Source: Aliishimia sp039978895 (lineage in GTDB: Bacteria > Pseudomonadota > Alphaproteobacteria > Rhodobacterales > Rhodobacteraceae). Taken from it: a stretch of DNA of 64,000 nt. Below the pieces are notes generated by a model. It saw only the letters and a list, made by a program, of their open reading frames with translations, searched no databases and was not told where the DNA came from. The translations under genes were made by a program, and so were the position numbers. Below are positions 1 through 8,716 of this stretch, piece after piece. The stretch lies in the NCBI GenBank assembly GCA_039978895.1, contig JBDWAL010000055.1, positions 186,001 to 250,000 on the forward strand, read 5' to 3'. The number at the start of each line of letters is the position of its first letter. Within the stretch, counting starts at the first letter, position 1.

Positions 1-1
1 C

Positions 2-958
2 TTGGGTGCTTGGCTCGTGCTGCAAAATGAACTGACACCCGGCGCGATGATTGCGGGGTCGATTCTTTTGGGTCGCGCGCTTGCGCCCATCGAAATGGCC
101 GTGGGGCAATGGCCGCTTGTGCAGCGTGCGCATAAAGGGTGGCACAGTCTTGCCGAACTCTTGTCGGAAGTTGCGCCCTTGCAGCAACGTACATCGCTTC
201 CACGCCCTCGTGCGCTTCTTGAAGCCAAGGGTTTGACTGTTTTGCCACCCGGCGAGCGGCAGGCCTCCCTGAAATCGTTGAGTTTCAGGGTCGATCCGGG
301 AACCGCTTTGGGCGTGATCGGACCTTCGGGTTGTGGAAAATCGACGCTGGCACGTGCCATAACTGGATTGTGGCGCCCCGCTGGTGGATCGATGCGCTTG
401 GATGGCGCGGCTTTGGATCAGTACGAACCTGATACTTTGGGCACTTTGATCGGCTATTTGCCGCAACGCGTTCAATTGTTTGATGGTACGATCGCTGAGA
501 ACATTGCCCGCCTTTCGGATGCACCGGATGATGCAAAGATCGTGGAGGCCGCCAAAAAAGCCGCGGCTCATAGCATGATTTTGGAGTTGGCGGACGGCTA
601 TGATACGATGATCCGTGACGGGCAAAGCAGATTGTCTGGCGGGCAAATCCAACGAATTGGGTTGGCGCGTGCGCTTTATGATGACCCGGCAATTGTCGTT
701 TTGGACGAACCAAATTCGAACCTCGATAATGAAGGCAATGCGGCTCTCAATCACGCAATCCGAGAGTTGAAAAAGGAAGGGCGTTCAGTTTTGATCATGG
801 CACACCGTCCCAATGCAATTCAGGAATGCGAGAACTTGCTGGTGCTTGAAAATGGAATGAGAATGGCATTTGGTCCCAAAGACGAAGTGCTACAAGCCAC
901 AGTGAAAAACCACAAACAGCTTGCCAATAGCCCGGCCAGCAAAGGGGGTGTGACATGA
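2..958 (+). CDS. Type I secretion ABC transporter ATPase, 3' part
   Basis: This is the C-terminal 318 residues of an inner-membrane ABC protein of the PrtD/HlyB type that energises one-step export of proteins through a type I secretion channel. The window edge cuts the gene, so most of the membrane domain is missing; only the last membrane-domain residues precede the nucleotide-binding domain. That domain has Walker A GPSGCGKST at about residues 107-115, the post-Q-loop stretch DGTIAENIA, signature LSGGQ at 211-215 and Walker B VVLDEP at 232-237, so it looks catalytically intact. It overlaps the downstream HlyD-type adaptor gene by an ATGA junction, which is the usual T1SS pair. The exported substrate and the outer-membrane TolC partner are not in the window. 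Confidence 0.9.
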   Translation: MGAWLVLQNELTPGAMIAGSILLGRALAPIEMAVGQWPLVQRAHKGWHSLAELLSEVAPLQQRTSLPRPRALLEAKGLTVLPPGERQASLKSLSFRVDPGTALGVIGPSGCGKSTLARAITGLWRPAGGSMRLDGAALDQYEPDTLGTLIGYLPQRVQLFDGTIAENIARLSDAPDDAKIVEAAKKAAAHSMILELADGYDTMIRDGQSRLSGGQIQRIGLARALYDDPAIVVLDEPNSNLDNEGNAALNHAIRELKKEGRSVLIMAHRPNAIQECENLLVLENGMRMAFGPKDEVLQATVKNHKQLANSPASKGGVT

Positions 959-2268
959 GCAAACCAGCAGGTGAAAGTAAATGGTCAGCACGCTGGCCTT
1001 TGATGGTCGGCTTCGTTGCGCTTTTGACGCTGATCGGTGGGTTTGGAACATGGGCCACTGTGACGCAAATCGCGGGCGCGATCATTGCGTCTGGACGGAT
1101 TGAAGTCGAGCGCAATCGCCAGGTCGTTCAACACCCCACCGGTGGTGTGGTTGCAGAGATCGGCGTTGAAGAAGGCGACACCGTCAGTGCAGGCGATTTG
1201 TTGATCCAACTTGATGACACGCGGCTCAAGTCGCAATTGATTATCACGGAAGGTCAATTGTACGAAATTGTTGCGCGTCGCGGCCGTTTGGAAGCCGAAC
1301 GCGACGGCGCGGACGACATCAAGTTTATAGAAGAACTTCAAGATGCCGGGGACAAAGACCCAGAACTGGACGAATTGCTCGATGGTCAGCGCAACTTGTT
1401 TCAGGCTCGCCGTGATTCGATGGCGCAAGAGCGTGATCAATTGTCAAAGCGGACTGGCCAAATCGAAAACCAGATCGAAGGGATTGATGCGCAGTCGACA
1501 TCATTGGGCAAACAGCTTGAGCTGATCCAACAGGAATTGACCAGTCAGCAAACGCTGTTTGACCGTGGTTTGGCGCAGGCCGGTACGTTGCTTGCGTTGC
1601 AGCGAAACTCAGCGAACCTGGAAGGACAAATCGGGGAGTTGATCGCCAACCGCGCACAAGCAGAATCCCGGATCACTGAAACGCAAATCGAGGTTTTGAA
1701 GCTGGATACGGGCGTTCGCGAAGAAGCCATCACGCAATTGCGGGATCTGCGATATCGCGAACTAGAATTGCGCGAACAGCGCTCAGCTTTGCAGGAAGAA
1801 CTTGATCGATTGCAAATTCGCGCGCCTGTGTCTGGAATCGTCTATTCGATGCAAGTGCAGACACCACGCTCTGTCCTGCAAGCTGCGCAGCCTGTGTTGT
1901 ATTTGGTGCCGCAAGACCGTCCCTTGGTAATTGTTGCGCGCATTGAACCGATTCACATTGATCAGATTTTGGTTGGGCAAAACGTTAACTTGCGCTTCTC
2001 TGCGCTTGATCAACGCACAACACCTGAGCTTGTTGGACAAGTCGCAATCGTGTCCGCTGATGCGTTTGAAGACGAAGCCACGCGGATGACCTTTTACCGC
2101 GCGGAAATCGTGCTCGCACCGGGTGAAATTGAACGGCTGGCAGACGACGTCGCGCTTATTCCGGGCATGCCAGTTGAGGCTTATATCCGGACTGATGATC
2201 GCTCGCCCTTGGCATATTTGACCAAGCCATTGCTTGATTATTTTAATCGGGCATTCCGCGAGAGTTAA
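955..2268 (+). CDS. HlyD-family type I secretion membrane fusion protein
   Basis: A 437-residue periplasmic adaptor that would bridge the upstream ABC ATPase and an outer-membrane TolC-like channel. A short cytoplasmic N-terminus is followed by one membrane helix (about residues 17-38). Next come a lipoyl/barrel half, VVAEIGVEEGDTVSAGDLL, and long alpha-helical hairpin sequence rich in Q, E, L and R (about 100-280). The second barrel half contains IRAPVSGIVYSM, and the C-terminal beta domain ends in PGMPVEAYI, typical of this family. The start overlaps the ATPase stop, indicating translational coupling. A strong terminator follows directly, so the secretion operon ends here. The family is certain; the substrate is unknown. 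Confidence 0.92.
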   Translation: MSKPAGESKWSARWPLMVGFVALLTLIGGFGTWATVTQIAGAIIASGRIEVERNRQVVQHPTGGVVAEIGVEEGDTVSAGDLLIQLDDTRLKSQLIITEGQLYEIVARRGRLEAERDGADDIKFIEELQDAGDKDPELDELLDGQRNLFQARRDSMAQERDQLSKRTGQIENQIEGIDAQSTSLGKQLELIQQELTSQQTLFDRGLAQAGTLLALQRNSANLEGQIGELIANRAQAESRITETQIEVLKLDTGVREEAITQLRDLRYRELELREQRSALQEELDRLQIRAPVSGIVYSMQVQTPRSVLQAAQPVLYLVPQDRPLVIVARIEPIHIDQILVGQNVNLRFSALDQRTTPELVGQVAIVSADAFEDEATRMTFYRAEIVLAPGEIERLADDVALIPGMPVEAYIRTDDRSPLAYLTKPLLDYFNRAFRES

Positions 2269-2274
2269 CAGAGC

Positions 2275-2305
2275 AGGGCGCGCCATTGGTGCGCCCTCGC
2301 TTTTT
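2275..2305 (+). terminator. Rho-independent terminator of the secretion operon
   Basis: A G+C-rich stem AGGGCGC/GCGCCCT, continued by a G-T pair and CC/GG around an ATT loop, is followed by CGC and five T. It begins six bases after the HlyD stop codon. Confidence 0.85.
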
Positions 2306-2407
2306 GGCGCGGTTTTTCCGCGCGAGAGGTGCTTGTTTTGCGAATCCGCTTTTAACTTGCACGCGCGCGTTCTAGCGTCCGACGGAATTCTGACAGGAGC
2401 CCCTTAA

Positions 2408-2866
2408 ATGTCCATCTCACAACGTCTTGCTGATGCCGGTGTCACACTGCCCGAAGCCAACGCACCTGCGGCGAACTATGTCCCGTTCGTTCAGGTCGGA
2501 AACCTGTTGTTTGTCTCCGGTCAGGTGCCAATGAAAGACGGCGAATTCGTCACTGGAAAAGTGGGTGCAGACGTAGGTGTAGAAGACGGCGTTGCAGCGG
2601 CGAAAATTTGCGCGATCAGCCTTTTGTCGCAGGTAAGGGCAGCATGCGGTGGTGATATCGATAGGCTGGAAAAAGTTGTGAAACTAACGGGTTTTGTGAA
2701 CTCCACACCTGATTTCACACAACAGCCACAGGTTATCAATGGCGCTTCTGATTTCCTTGTGGAAGTGTTGGGGGATGTGGGGCGACACTCGCGCTCTGCG
2801 GTATCCGCCGCGGCATTGCCGCTTGGTGTCTCTGTTGAAATTGAAGGCATCTTCCAAATCAAATGA
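2408..2866 (+). CDS. RidA family protein (YjgF/YER057c/UK114)
   Basis: A 152-residue RidA-superfamily protein. Characterised members deaminate reactive enamine/imine intermediates released by PLP enzymes. The order and motifs fit: NYVPFVQVGNLLFVSGQVP near the N-terminus, DRLEKVVKLTGFVNS in the middle and GRHSRSAVSAAALPLGVSVEIE at the end, which contains the conserved arginine region. It is longer than the classic 128-residue RidA and resembles the longer subgroup often described as YjgF/chorismate-mutase-like, so its substrate is open. An AGGAG-type ribosome site precedes the ATG. The stop overlaps the GDPD start by four bases, so the two genes are co-translated. Confidence 0.88.
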   Translation: MSISQRLADAGVTLPEANAPAANYVPFVQVGNLLFVSGQVPMKDGEFVTGKVGADVGVEDGVAAAKICAISLLSQVRAACGGDIDRLEKVVKLTGFVNSTPDFTQQPQVINGASDFLVEVLGDVGRHSRSAVSAAALPLGVSVEIEGIFQIK

Positions 2867-3627
2867 TCTCGCTCCCTGAAAGCTTTTTGAATATACCGCT
2901 GGCCCATCGTGCGTTGCATGACGTCACGGATGGTCGCCCCGAAAACAGCCGCGCTGCGATCCAAGCTGCGATCAAGGCAGGATATGGCATCGAAATCGAC
3001 GTGCAGCTTAGCTTTGATGGCGCGGCGATGGTGTTCCATGATGACGTACTTGATAGGCTAACTGACGAAACTGGCGCGGTCAGGCTGCGGCCTGCAAGTC
3101 AATTGCGTGAGATCGGATTGAGCGGCGGGGCCGAAGGCATCCCTGATCTGCCCGAAATCCTCGAATTGGTGTCAGGACGTGTGCCGCTTCTGATTGAAAT
3201 CAAGGATCAAGACGGTGCGATGGGTGATGCCGTGGGTGCGTTGGAAACCGCCGTCGCGCAAGCGTTGACGGGCTACGAAGGCCCTGTCGGTGTCATGTCT
3301 TTCAACCCACATTCGGTGGCCTTGATGGCGGACATTCGTTCGGATGTGGCGCGCGGATTGGTAACAAGTTCCTATGATCCAGATGGGTGGGGGCTGCCTG
3401 AAGAAATTTGTGCAAACTTACGCGCTATTTCTGACTATGACCGCGTGGGCGCAAGCTTCATCAGTCATGAGCTTTCTGATTTGGGTCGGGACCGTGTTCG
3501 CGAATTGAAAGCGAATGGGGCGGACATTTTGAGCTGGACGATCAAGTCCGAAGCTCAAGAAGACGAGGCCCGTAAAATTGCGCAAGGCATTACTTTTGAA
3601 GGGTATCTTGCGAAGTTTCCTGCTTGA
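2863..3627 (+). CDS. Glycerophosphodiester phosphodiesterase family protein
   Basis: A 254-residue GDPD-fold hydrolase that would split glycerophosphodiesters into an alcohol and glycerol-3-phosphate. The catalytic and metal residues are in place: AHR (H15, R16), PEN (E27), EID (E44, D46) and FHDD (H59), with LLIEIKD supplying a further acidic ligand. No signal peptide is seen, so it is probably cytoplasmic and may act on lipid-derived phosphodiesters. The ATG overlaps the stop of the RidA gene. The next gene begins about 60 bases downstream, probably in the same transcript. Confidence 0.88.
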   Translation: MISLPESFLNIPLAHRALHDVTDGRPENSRAAIQAAIKAGYGIEIDVQLSFDGAAMVFHDDVLDRLTDETGAVRLRPASQLREIGLSGGAEGIPDLPEILELVSGRVPLLIEIKDQDGAMGDAVGALETAVAQALTGYEGPVGVMSFNPHSVALMADIRSDVARGLVTSSYDPDGWGLPEEICANLRAISDYDRVGASFISHELSDLGRDRVRELKANGADILSWTIKSEAQEDEARKIAQGITFEGYLAKFPA

Positions 3628-3687
3628 AATTGGGCAAGCTAGCTCCAAGTCTAAACGACAAGGCCAAAACCCGTTGATGAGGCTTCA

Positions 3688-4878
3688 ATGAGCGTTCAGG
3701 AAATCCAAATCGACGTCGTGCCTAGTCTTGCGCTGATAGACGCTCAAGCGTGGGATGAGTGTGCGTGCCCAGAAGCCCTTGAAGAGGGCGGCGCACCGTT
3801 TGACCCGTTCTCGACGTATCGCTTTTTGAAGGCGTTGGAAGATAGTGGCTCGGTTGGAACGGGAACCGGCTGGCAACCGCAATATCTGGTGGCGAAGGCC
3901 GAAGATCAAATCATCGCTGTCGCCCCTATGTATGTGAAGCACCACAGCCAAGGCGAATACATCTTCGACCATAACTGGGCCCATGCATACGAACGCGCCG
4001 GCGGGAAATATTACCCCAAGCTGCAAGTGTCCGTCCCGTTTACACCTGCAACGGGACGACGTTTTCTGACGCGGGCGGGATTTGAAGGCGTTGGTACGCA
4101 GGCTTTGGTACAAGGTGCTGTGCAGTTGGGCGCACAAAACAGTCTAAGTTCGCTGCACATCACGTTTTGTACCCAAGAAGAAAGCGAACGCGGAGCGGAA
4201 CTAGGACTTCTGCCAAGAACGTCTCAGCAATTTCACTGGCTTAACGACGGGTACGCGGATTTCGATGCGTTTTTGATGTCTTTGTCGTCGCGAAAACGTA
4301 AAAATATCCGCAAAGAACGCCTGCAAGCACACGCATTTGGCGGTAAGATCGTGTCATTGACAGGGGACGCGTTGCAGCCCGAACATTGGGACGCATTTTG
4401 GGAGTTCTACCAGGACACCGGTGCGCGCAAATGGGGACAACCCTATCTGACGCGGCAGTTTTTCGATCTGGTGCAAGAGCGGATGCGCGATGACGTGGTT
4501 CTTGTGCTTGCGATGCGAGACGGTCGCCCGATTGCTGGTGCGTTGAATTTCGTAGGCCGTGAAACCCTCTATGGACGGTACTGGGGATGCTCAGAACATC
4601 ACGCCTGCCTGCATTTCGAACTATGTTACTATCAAGCGATAGAACACGCGATTGATCATGGCTTGTCTCGGGTTGAAGCGGGTGCTCAGGGGGAACACAA
4701 GCTTGCACGCGGGTATTTGCCGACGCCAACGCATTCGTTGCATTGGGTGCGTGATGAGGGTTTTGCTAACGCAATTGCTGATTACCTTGAGCAAGAACGC
4801 GCGGCCATTGAGGAAGATATCGACATCCTCACAAGCTACGGGCCGTTCCGCAAAGCTGACATAGAGGAACATGATTGA
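3688..4878 (+). CDS. GNAT-fold N-acyltransferase, COG3146 (DUF482) family
   Basis: A 396-residue protein of the family annotated as peptidoglycan-biosynthesis-like or GNAT-family N-acetyltransferase. Recognisable stretches are the N-terminal AWDECACPEALEEGGAPFDP, LSSRKRKNIRKER in the middle, and the C-terminal acyltransferase part with FYQDTGARKWGQPYLT, YGRYWGCSEHHACLHFELCYYQ and GLSRVEAGAQGEHKLARGY. These are hallmarks of the family. The substrate has not been settled, although the FemX-like fold suggests amino-acyl or acetyl transfer. It is soluble with no signal sequence. The stop overlaps the PCD start by one base. Confidence 0.85.
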   Translation: MSVQEIQIDVVPSLALIDAQAWDECACPEALEEGGAPFDPFSTYRFLKALEDSGSVGTGTGWQPQYLVAKAEDQIIAVAPMYVKHHSQGEYIFDHNWAHAYERAGGKYYPKLQVSVPFTPATGRRFLTRAGFEGVGTQALVQGAVQLGAQNSLSSLHITFCTQEESERGAELGLLPRTSQQFHWLNDGYADFDAFLMSLSSRKRKNIRKERLQAHAFGGKIVSLTGDALQPEHWDAFWEFYQDTGARKWGQPYLTRQFFDLVQERMRDDVVLVLAMRDGRPIAGALNFVGRETLYGRYWGCSEHHACLHFELCYYQAIEHAIDHGLSRVEAGAQGEHKLARGYLPTPTHSLHWVRDEGFANAIADYLEQERAAIEEDIDILTSYGPFRKADIEEHD

Positions 4879-5174
4879 TGGAAAAGCTTAGCGAAGACAC
4901 CCGCGGGCCCTTACTGGCGCCTTTGTTTGAAGCAGGCTGGCAGATGGTCGAAGGGCGCGATGCGATCGAGAAAACGTTTGTTTTTAAGAATTTCATAACG
5001 GCGTTTGGATGGATGACGCAGGTCGCGATTTATTCGGAAAAATGGGACCACCATCCTGAATGGTCAAATGTCTACAAGACTGTGCATGTCATCTTGAGCA
5101 CGCATGACGTGGAAGGGTTGTCCGCGTTAGACGCGAAATTGGCGCGCAAAATGGAAAGTCTGCTCGAGACGTGA
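4878..5174 (+). CDS. phhB: 4a-hydroxytetrahydrobiopterin dehydratase (PCD/DCoH)
   Basis: A 98-residue pterin-4a-carbinolamine dehydratase, the usual full length. It regenerates quinonoid dihydropterin after aromatic amino acid hydroxylation. The signature KWDHHPEWSNVYKTV carries the catalytic histidine pair, followed by LSTHDVEGLSALDAKLA. The ATG at 4878 is preceded by GAGGA nine bases upstream and is preferred over an in-frame TTG one codon earlier. No phenylalanine hydroxylase gene lies nearby, so the enzyme may serve another pterin-dependent step or one encoded elsewhere. The gene ends a same-strand run and faces the convergent peroxiredoxin gene. Confidence 0.9.
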   Translation: MEKLSEDTRGPLLAPLFEAGWQMVEGRDAIEKTFVFKNFITAFGWMTQVAIYSEKWDHHPEWSNVYKTVHVILSTHDVEGLSALDAKLARKMESLLET

Positions 5175-5193
5175 AACGTACTGCTTTTTGAAG

Positions 5194-5217
5194 AGGGTGG
5201 ACCCTTAAGCCCACCCT
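5194..5217. terminator. Convergent hairpin between PCD and peroxiredoxin genes
   Basis: Stem AGGGTGG/CCACCCT with a ten-base loop lies between two convergent genes. No clear T-run follows on either strand, so it may be a weak bidirectional terminator. Confidence 0.5.
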
Positions 5218-5230
5218 ATAATTCAGCTGT

Positions 5231-5719
5231 TTAAAGCGCCTCAAGCAGGGCTTCGCCACCGGACACATCGCAAACACCGGGGTTTTCTTCGGCTTGAAAC
5301 ACGGTCACCTTGCCGTCCTCAACAATCATCGCGTAGCGCTTTGATCGCGCCAAAAGGCCAGCGGGTGGGGCATCAAAGTTCATGCCGATCGCCGTGGTGA
5401 ATTCACTGCCCGCATCTGAGAGCATGGTGATCCCGGCGGCTGTTGCTCCGGTCACTTCGCCCCAAGCTTTCATCACGAACGGGTCGTTTACCGACACACA
5501 GATGATCTCGTCTACGCCTTTTGCCGCGAATTCATCTTTGGTGCGAATGAAGCTGGGTACGTGTGCAGAATGGCATGTTGGTGTGAATGCGCCGGGCACA
5601 GCGAAAATCGCGACTTTGCGGCCTTTCACTTTATCTGCCAGCGCGACAGCCTGTGGTCCTTCCGCGCCCAATTCAACCAATGTGGCTTCTGGTAGCATTT
5701 CTCCGGTGGAAATCGACAT
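5231..5719 (-). CDS. Peroxiredoxin, Prx5 type
   Basis: A 162-residue thiol peroxidase of the Prx5/AhpE-like branch that reduces hydrogen peroxide and alkyl hydroperoxides. The peroxidatic cysteine is C49 in VPGAFTPTCHSAH, the classic PxxxTxxC motif. Further family sequence is DEIICVSVNDPFVMKAWGE and RSKRYAMIVEDGKV. A second cysteine near the C-terminus, in ENPGVCDVSGGE, is the usual Prx5 position for a resolving partner. The length matches the family. It is divergent from the ferredoxin-reductase-like gene, and the two share an 85-base promoter region. Confidence 0.93.
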   Translation of the reverse strand: MSISTGEMLPEATLVELGAEGPQAVALADKVKGRKVAIFAVPGAFTPTCHSAHVPSFIRTKDEFAAKGVDEIICVSVNDPFVMKAWGEVTGATAAGITMLSDAGSEFTTAIGMNFDAPPAGLLARSKRYAMIVEDGKVTVFQAEENPGVCDVSGGEALLEAL

Positions 5720-5804
5720 GGATCATCCTTTCTTGCGATTGCGTTCATCTTACTCGGAGATATAGGGTTCAGCGCAGTGCGGGACCAGCAGAAAGGCATA
5801 GTCA

Positions 5805-7013
5805 ATGAGCCACGTTATTGTTGTCGGAGCAGGACAAGCCGGATCATCATGTGTGGCCAAGCTGCGCAATTCTGGGTTTGACGGGCAGGTCACCCTAATC
5901 GGGGCAGAACCTGTACCACCGTATCAACGCCCACCCTTGTCCAAGGCGTATTTGCTCGGCGACATGGCGCTAGAGCGGATGTTTCTACGCCCAGAAAGCT
6001 TCTATGCAGAGCACGACATTACGCTACGTCTTAATACGCACGTGACCGGGATTGACGCAAACGCCCGTACAATTTCGCTCGGTGATGAGGTCATCGCTTA
6101 TGACGAACTGGTCTTTGCGACCGGGTCCGCGCCAATCCTCTTGCCAGCCAGTATTGGCGGCGATCTGGACGGCGTTTTCACAGTGCGCGATTTGGCGGAT
6201 GTGGATGCAATGGCACCGCGTTTCACACAAGGCGCACGCGTTTTGATCGTGGGTGGCGGCTATATCGGGCTAGAGGCCGCGGCGGTCGCATCAAAACTTG
6301 GTTTGAACGTAACACTGGTCGAGATGGCGGATCGCATCTTGCAACGGGTCGCGGCCCCGCAAACAAGCGACTACTTCCGGGCATTGCACCAAGGACATGG
6401 TGTTGATCTGCGCGAAGGTGTCGGGCTGTCTCGTTTGATCGGTGAAGGCGCGGTGCGCGCGGCTGAATTGAGCGATGGCACAAGTCTAGACGTGGATTTT
6501 GTGATCGTCGGCGTCGGGATTAAGCCCGAAACCGGATTGGCCGAAGCCGCAGGATGTGTGATCGACAATGGCATCGCAACGGATGCGCAAGGGCGCAGTT
6601 CGATTGCTGGAATTTGGGCCGCCGGGGACTGCGCATCTTTTCCTTATGGCGATGCGCGCATTCGGTTGGAGAGCGTTCCAAACGCAATCGATCAGTCGGA
6701 AGTTGTGGCGCAAAACATAATGGCGGCGGACATCGCATACACGGCCAAGCCTTGGTTCTGGTCTGATCAATACGATGTGAAATTGCAAATTGCTGGATTG
6801 AACACCGGATATGATCGCGTTGTTTCGCGCATTGGCGAAGGCCAAACGGCATCATTTTGGTACTATCACGGGGACGCGCTTTTGGCTGTGGATGCCGCAA
6901 ATGACCCGCGCGCCTACATGATCGGAAAGCGGTTGATCGAGGCTGGTAAATCACCTGATGCTGACGTGATCGCGGATCCTTCGAGCGACCTTAAGGCGCT
7001 TCTAAAAGCGTGA
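5805..7013 (+). CDS. FAD-dependent pyridine nucleotide reductase (ferredoxin/rubredoxin reductase type)
   Basis: A 402-residue two-domain FAD/NAD(P)H oxidoreductase of the kind that delivers electrons to ferredoxins or rubredoxin. The FAD fold is VVGAGQAGSSC near residue 5. The NAD(P) fold is VLIVGGGYIGLEAAAV near 148. The second FAD motif is IAGIWAAGDCASFP. The C-terminal reductase domain includes WFWSDQYDVKLQIAGL, typical of putidaredoxin or rhodocoxin reductases. No ferredoxin or P450 gene is adjacent, so the partner is unknown. It could serve the flavodoxin-dependent BoxB system about 9 kb downstream, but that is only inference. It overlaps rsmD by four bases. Confidence 0.9.
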   Translation: MSHVIVVGAGQAGSSCVAKLRNSGFDGQVTLIGAEPVPPYQRPPLSKAYLLGDMALERMFLRPESFYAEHDITLRLNTHVTGIDANARTISLGDEVIAYDELVFATGSAPILLPASIGGDLDGVFTVRDLADVDAMAPRFTQGARVLIVGGGYIGLEAAAVASKLGLNVTLVEMADRILQRVAAPQTSDYFRALHQGHGVDLREGVGLSRLIGEGAVRAAELSDGTSLDVDFVIVGVGIKPETGLAEAAGCVIDNGIATDAQGRSSIAGIWAAGDCASFPYGDARIRLESVPNAIDQSEVVAQNIMAADIAYTAKPWFWSDQYDVKLQIAGLNTGYDRVVSRIGEGQTASFWYYHGDALLAVDAANDPRAYMIGKRLIEAGKSPDADVIADPSSDLKALLKA

Positions 7014-7555
7014 GGATCATTGCAGGACACCACCGCGGGGTGCGCTTGGCCTCCGTTGGGAAGGGGGATGCCGCTGCACATCTTCGCCCAACACCTGACC
7101 GTGTGCGTGAAAGTTTGTTTAACGTATTGAATGCATGGCTCGATTGGGACGGGGCGCGTGTGCTTGATCTGTTTGCGGGGACGGGCGCGCTTGGCCTAGA
7201 GGCGCTGTCACGCGGGGCTGAGCATGTCAGCTTTGTGGAAAACGGACGGGTTGGCCACAAATTGATTTCTGAAAACATCGCGAAGTTACGATGCGAAGAT
7301 GACGTGCAGGTCTTCAAGCAAGACGCGACGCGATTGGGCACTGCGCCGACCCCCTGTGATCTGGTGTTTTTGGACCCACCTTATGGCAAAGGTCTTGGAC
7401 CTTACGCTTTGGCGTCTGCGCGCGACGGGGGATGGTTGGCGTCTGGTGCGTTGATCGTTTGGGAGGAAAACGCGCCGCAAGAGGCGCCCGAAGGCTTCAC
7501 GCTGGCAGAACGCCGCCGTTATGGGGACACGCATCTTACGTTTTTGACCGTCTAA
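7010..7555 (+). CDS. rsmD: 16S rRNA (guanine(966)-N2)-methyltransferase
   Basis: A 181-residue S-adenosylmethionine-dependent methyltransferase that modifies G966 of 16S rRNA during 30S assembly. The beginning MRIIAGHHRGVRLASV and the RPTPDRVRESLFNVL stretch are characteristic of RsmD. The SAM pocket is VLDLFAGTGALGLEALSRGA, and the catalytic motif is FLDPPYGKG. The start is GTG and overlaps the TGA of the preceding reductase gene. Length and order match the family. Confidence 0.93.
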   Translation: MRIIAGHHRGVRLASVGKGDAAAHLRPTPDRVRESLFNVLNAWLDWDGARVLDLFAGTGALGLEALSRGAEHVSFVENGRVGHKLISENIAKLRCEDDVQVFKQDATRLGTAPTPCDLVFLDPPYGKGLGPYALASARDGGWLASGALIVWEENAPQEAPEGFTLAERRRYGDTHLTFLTV

Positions 7556-7681
7556 ACGGAACTTTGAGACGGCTAATAAACGTACCGTCTGTCCGATTTG
7601 TTTCGGAACGTCGGTTTCGGCGCATGATTGACGCTTTGAAAACAATGTGCAGTCTGATCGCAACGGCTCTGGGAGGGGATC
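7556..7681 (+). promoter_or_regulatory. Leader of the gentisate/benzoate operon
   Basis: This 126-base gap separates rsmD from the first aromatic-degradation gene and must hold its promoter unless transcription reads through. A strong GGGAGGGG ribosome site lies a few bases before the ATG at 7682. A TTGACG resembling a -35 box is present near 7628, but no convincing -10 was found. Confidence 0.35.
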
Positions 7682-8716
7682 ATGGCGGAACTCGGAACAC
7701 TAGAAGACCTACCAGAGGACTACCGCGCAGCGATGGCGGCGGCAGGTGTCGCCCCGCTTTGGCCCATGATGCGCAACGTTTTGCCTCATGGAACGCCGCA
7801 ACCTGTCACCAAACCGGGGCATTGGGCTTATACTGATGTGCGCCCCTTGTTGATGCGCGCAGGCGAACTCACACCGGTCGAAAAAGCTGAACGTCGTGTT
7901 CTGGTGTTGTCCGATCCGGGGCGTGGTGTTGGTGCGATGCAGGCGACATCTTCGATCTATTTGGGAATGCAACTGATCCTTCCGGGCGAAACGGCACCTG
8001 CGCATGTGCACACACCGTCCGCCGTGCGGATCATTGCAGAGGGTCGCGGTGGATATACCGTTGTGGATGGTGAGCGCTTGCCAATGGAGGAAGGCGATCT
8101 TGTGCTAACACCCGGCGGGGAATGGCACGACCATGGCCATGATGGCGAGGGACCAGTGATTTGGTTGGACGCTTTGGATTTGCCGCTGTTTGTGTATCTC
8201 GAAGGATCTTATGCGGTCGAAGGACCGCTTCAATCGCAACGCAACCGACCAGATGCGAGCGCTGTGGAATATCGCGCGGCGGGTCTTGCCCCTTCGCGGA
8301 CATCGGCCCCCAAAGCGAGACGTTATCCGATGATGCGCTATCCTTGGGCCCATACCGAAGCCGCACTTCGCGAAATGGCCAAATATGGGCCAGATGGCGC
8401 TGTTGAGTTGGACTATATCAACCCAGAAACTGGATCAGACATCTTACCCACGATGGGCTTCACCGCGATGTTGCTGCGCGCCCACCAAACGGACATGCCG
8501 CCGCTTAGATCATCGTCCGCAGCGTTTCATGTGGTAAAGGGCAGGGGGTTTTCTATTGTGAACGACACCCGGATCGAGTGGTCTGATAAGGATACCTTCA
8601 CCGCGCCTGTGTTCTGCGCTATCGAACATCATCCGGAGGAAGACAGCTTCCTGATCCGTATTCATGACCGCCCCTTGCAAGACAAGTTGGGCTACTACGA
8701 GGAACGCGCAAGATGA
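7682..8716 (+). CDS. Gentisate 1,2-dioxygenase
   Basis: A 344-residue double-cupin Fe(II) dioxygenase that opens the gentisate ring to maleylpyruvate. The first cupin holds the metal site: HVH at H108/H110 within ETAPAHVHTPSAVR, then GGEWHDHGHDGEGPVIWLD. The second cupin begins around residue 255 and ends with FLIRIHDRPLQDKLGYYEE, the common tail of gentisate dioxygenases. The length is typical. The gene is followed by a fumarylpyruvate hydrolase and a 3-hydroxybenzoate hydroxylase through four-base overlaps, which supports the assignment. Confidence 0.93.
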   Translation: MAELGTLEDLPEDYRAAMAAAGVAPLWPMMRNVLPHGTPQPVTKPGHWAYTDVRPLLMRAGELTPVEKAERRVLVLSDPGRGVGAMQATSSIYLGMQLILPGETAPAHVHTPSAVRIIAEGRGGYTVVDGERLPMEEGDLVLTPGGEWHDHGHDGEGPVIWLDALDLPLFVYLEGSYAVEGPLQSQRNRPDASAVEYRAAGLAPSRTSAPKARRYPMMRYPWAHTEAALREMAKYGPDGAVELDYINPETGSDILPTMGFTAMLLRAHQTDMPPLRSSSAAFHVVKGRGFSIVNDTRIEWSDKDTFTAPVFCAIEHHPEEDSFLIRIHDRPLQDKLGYYEERAR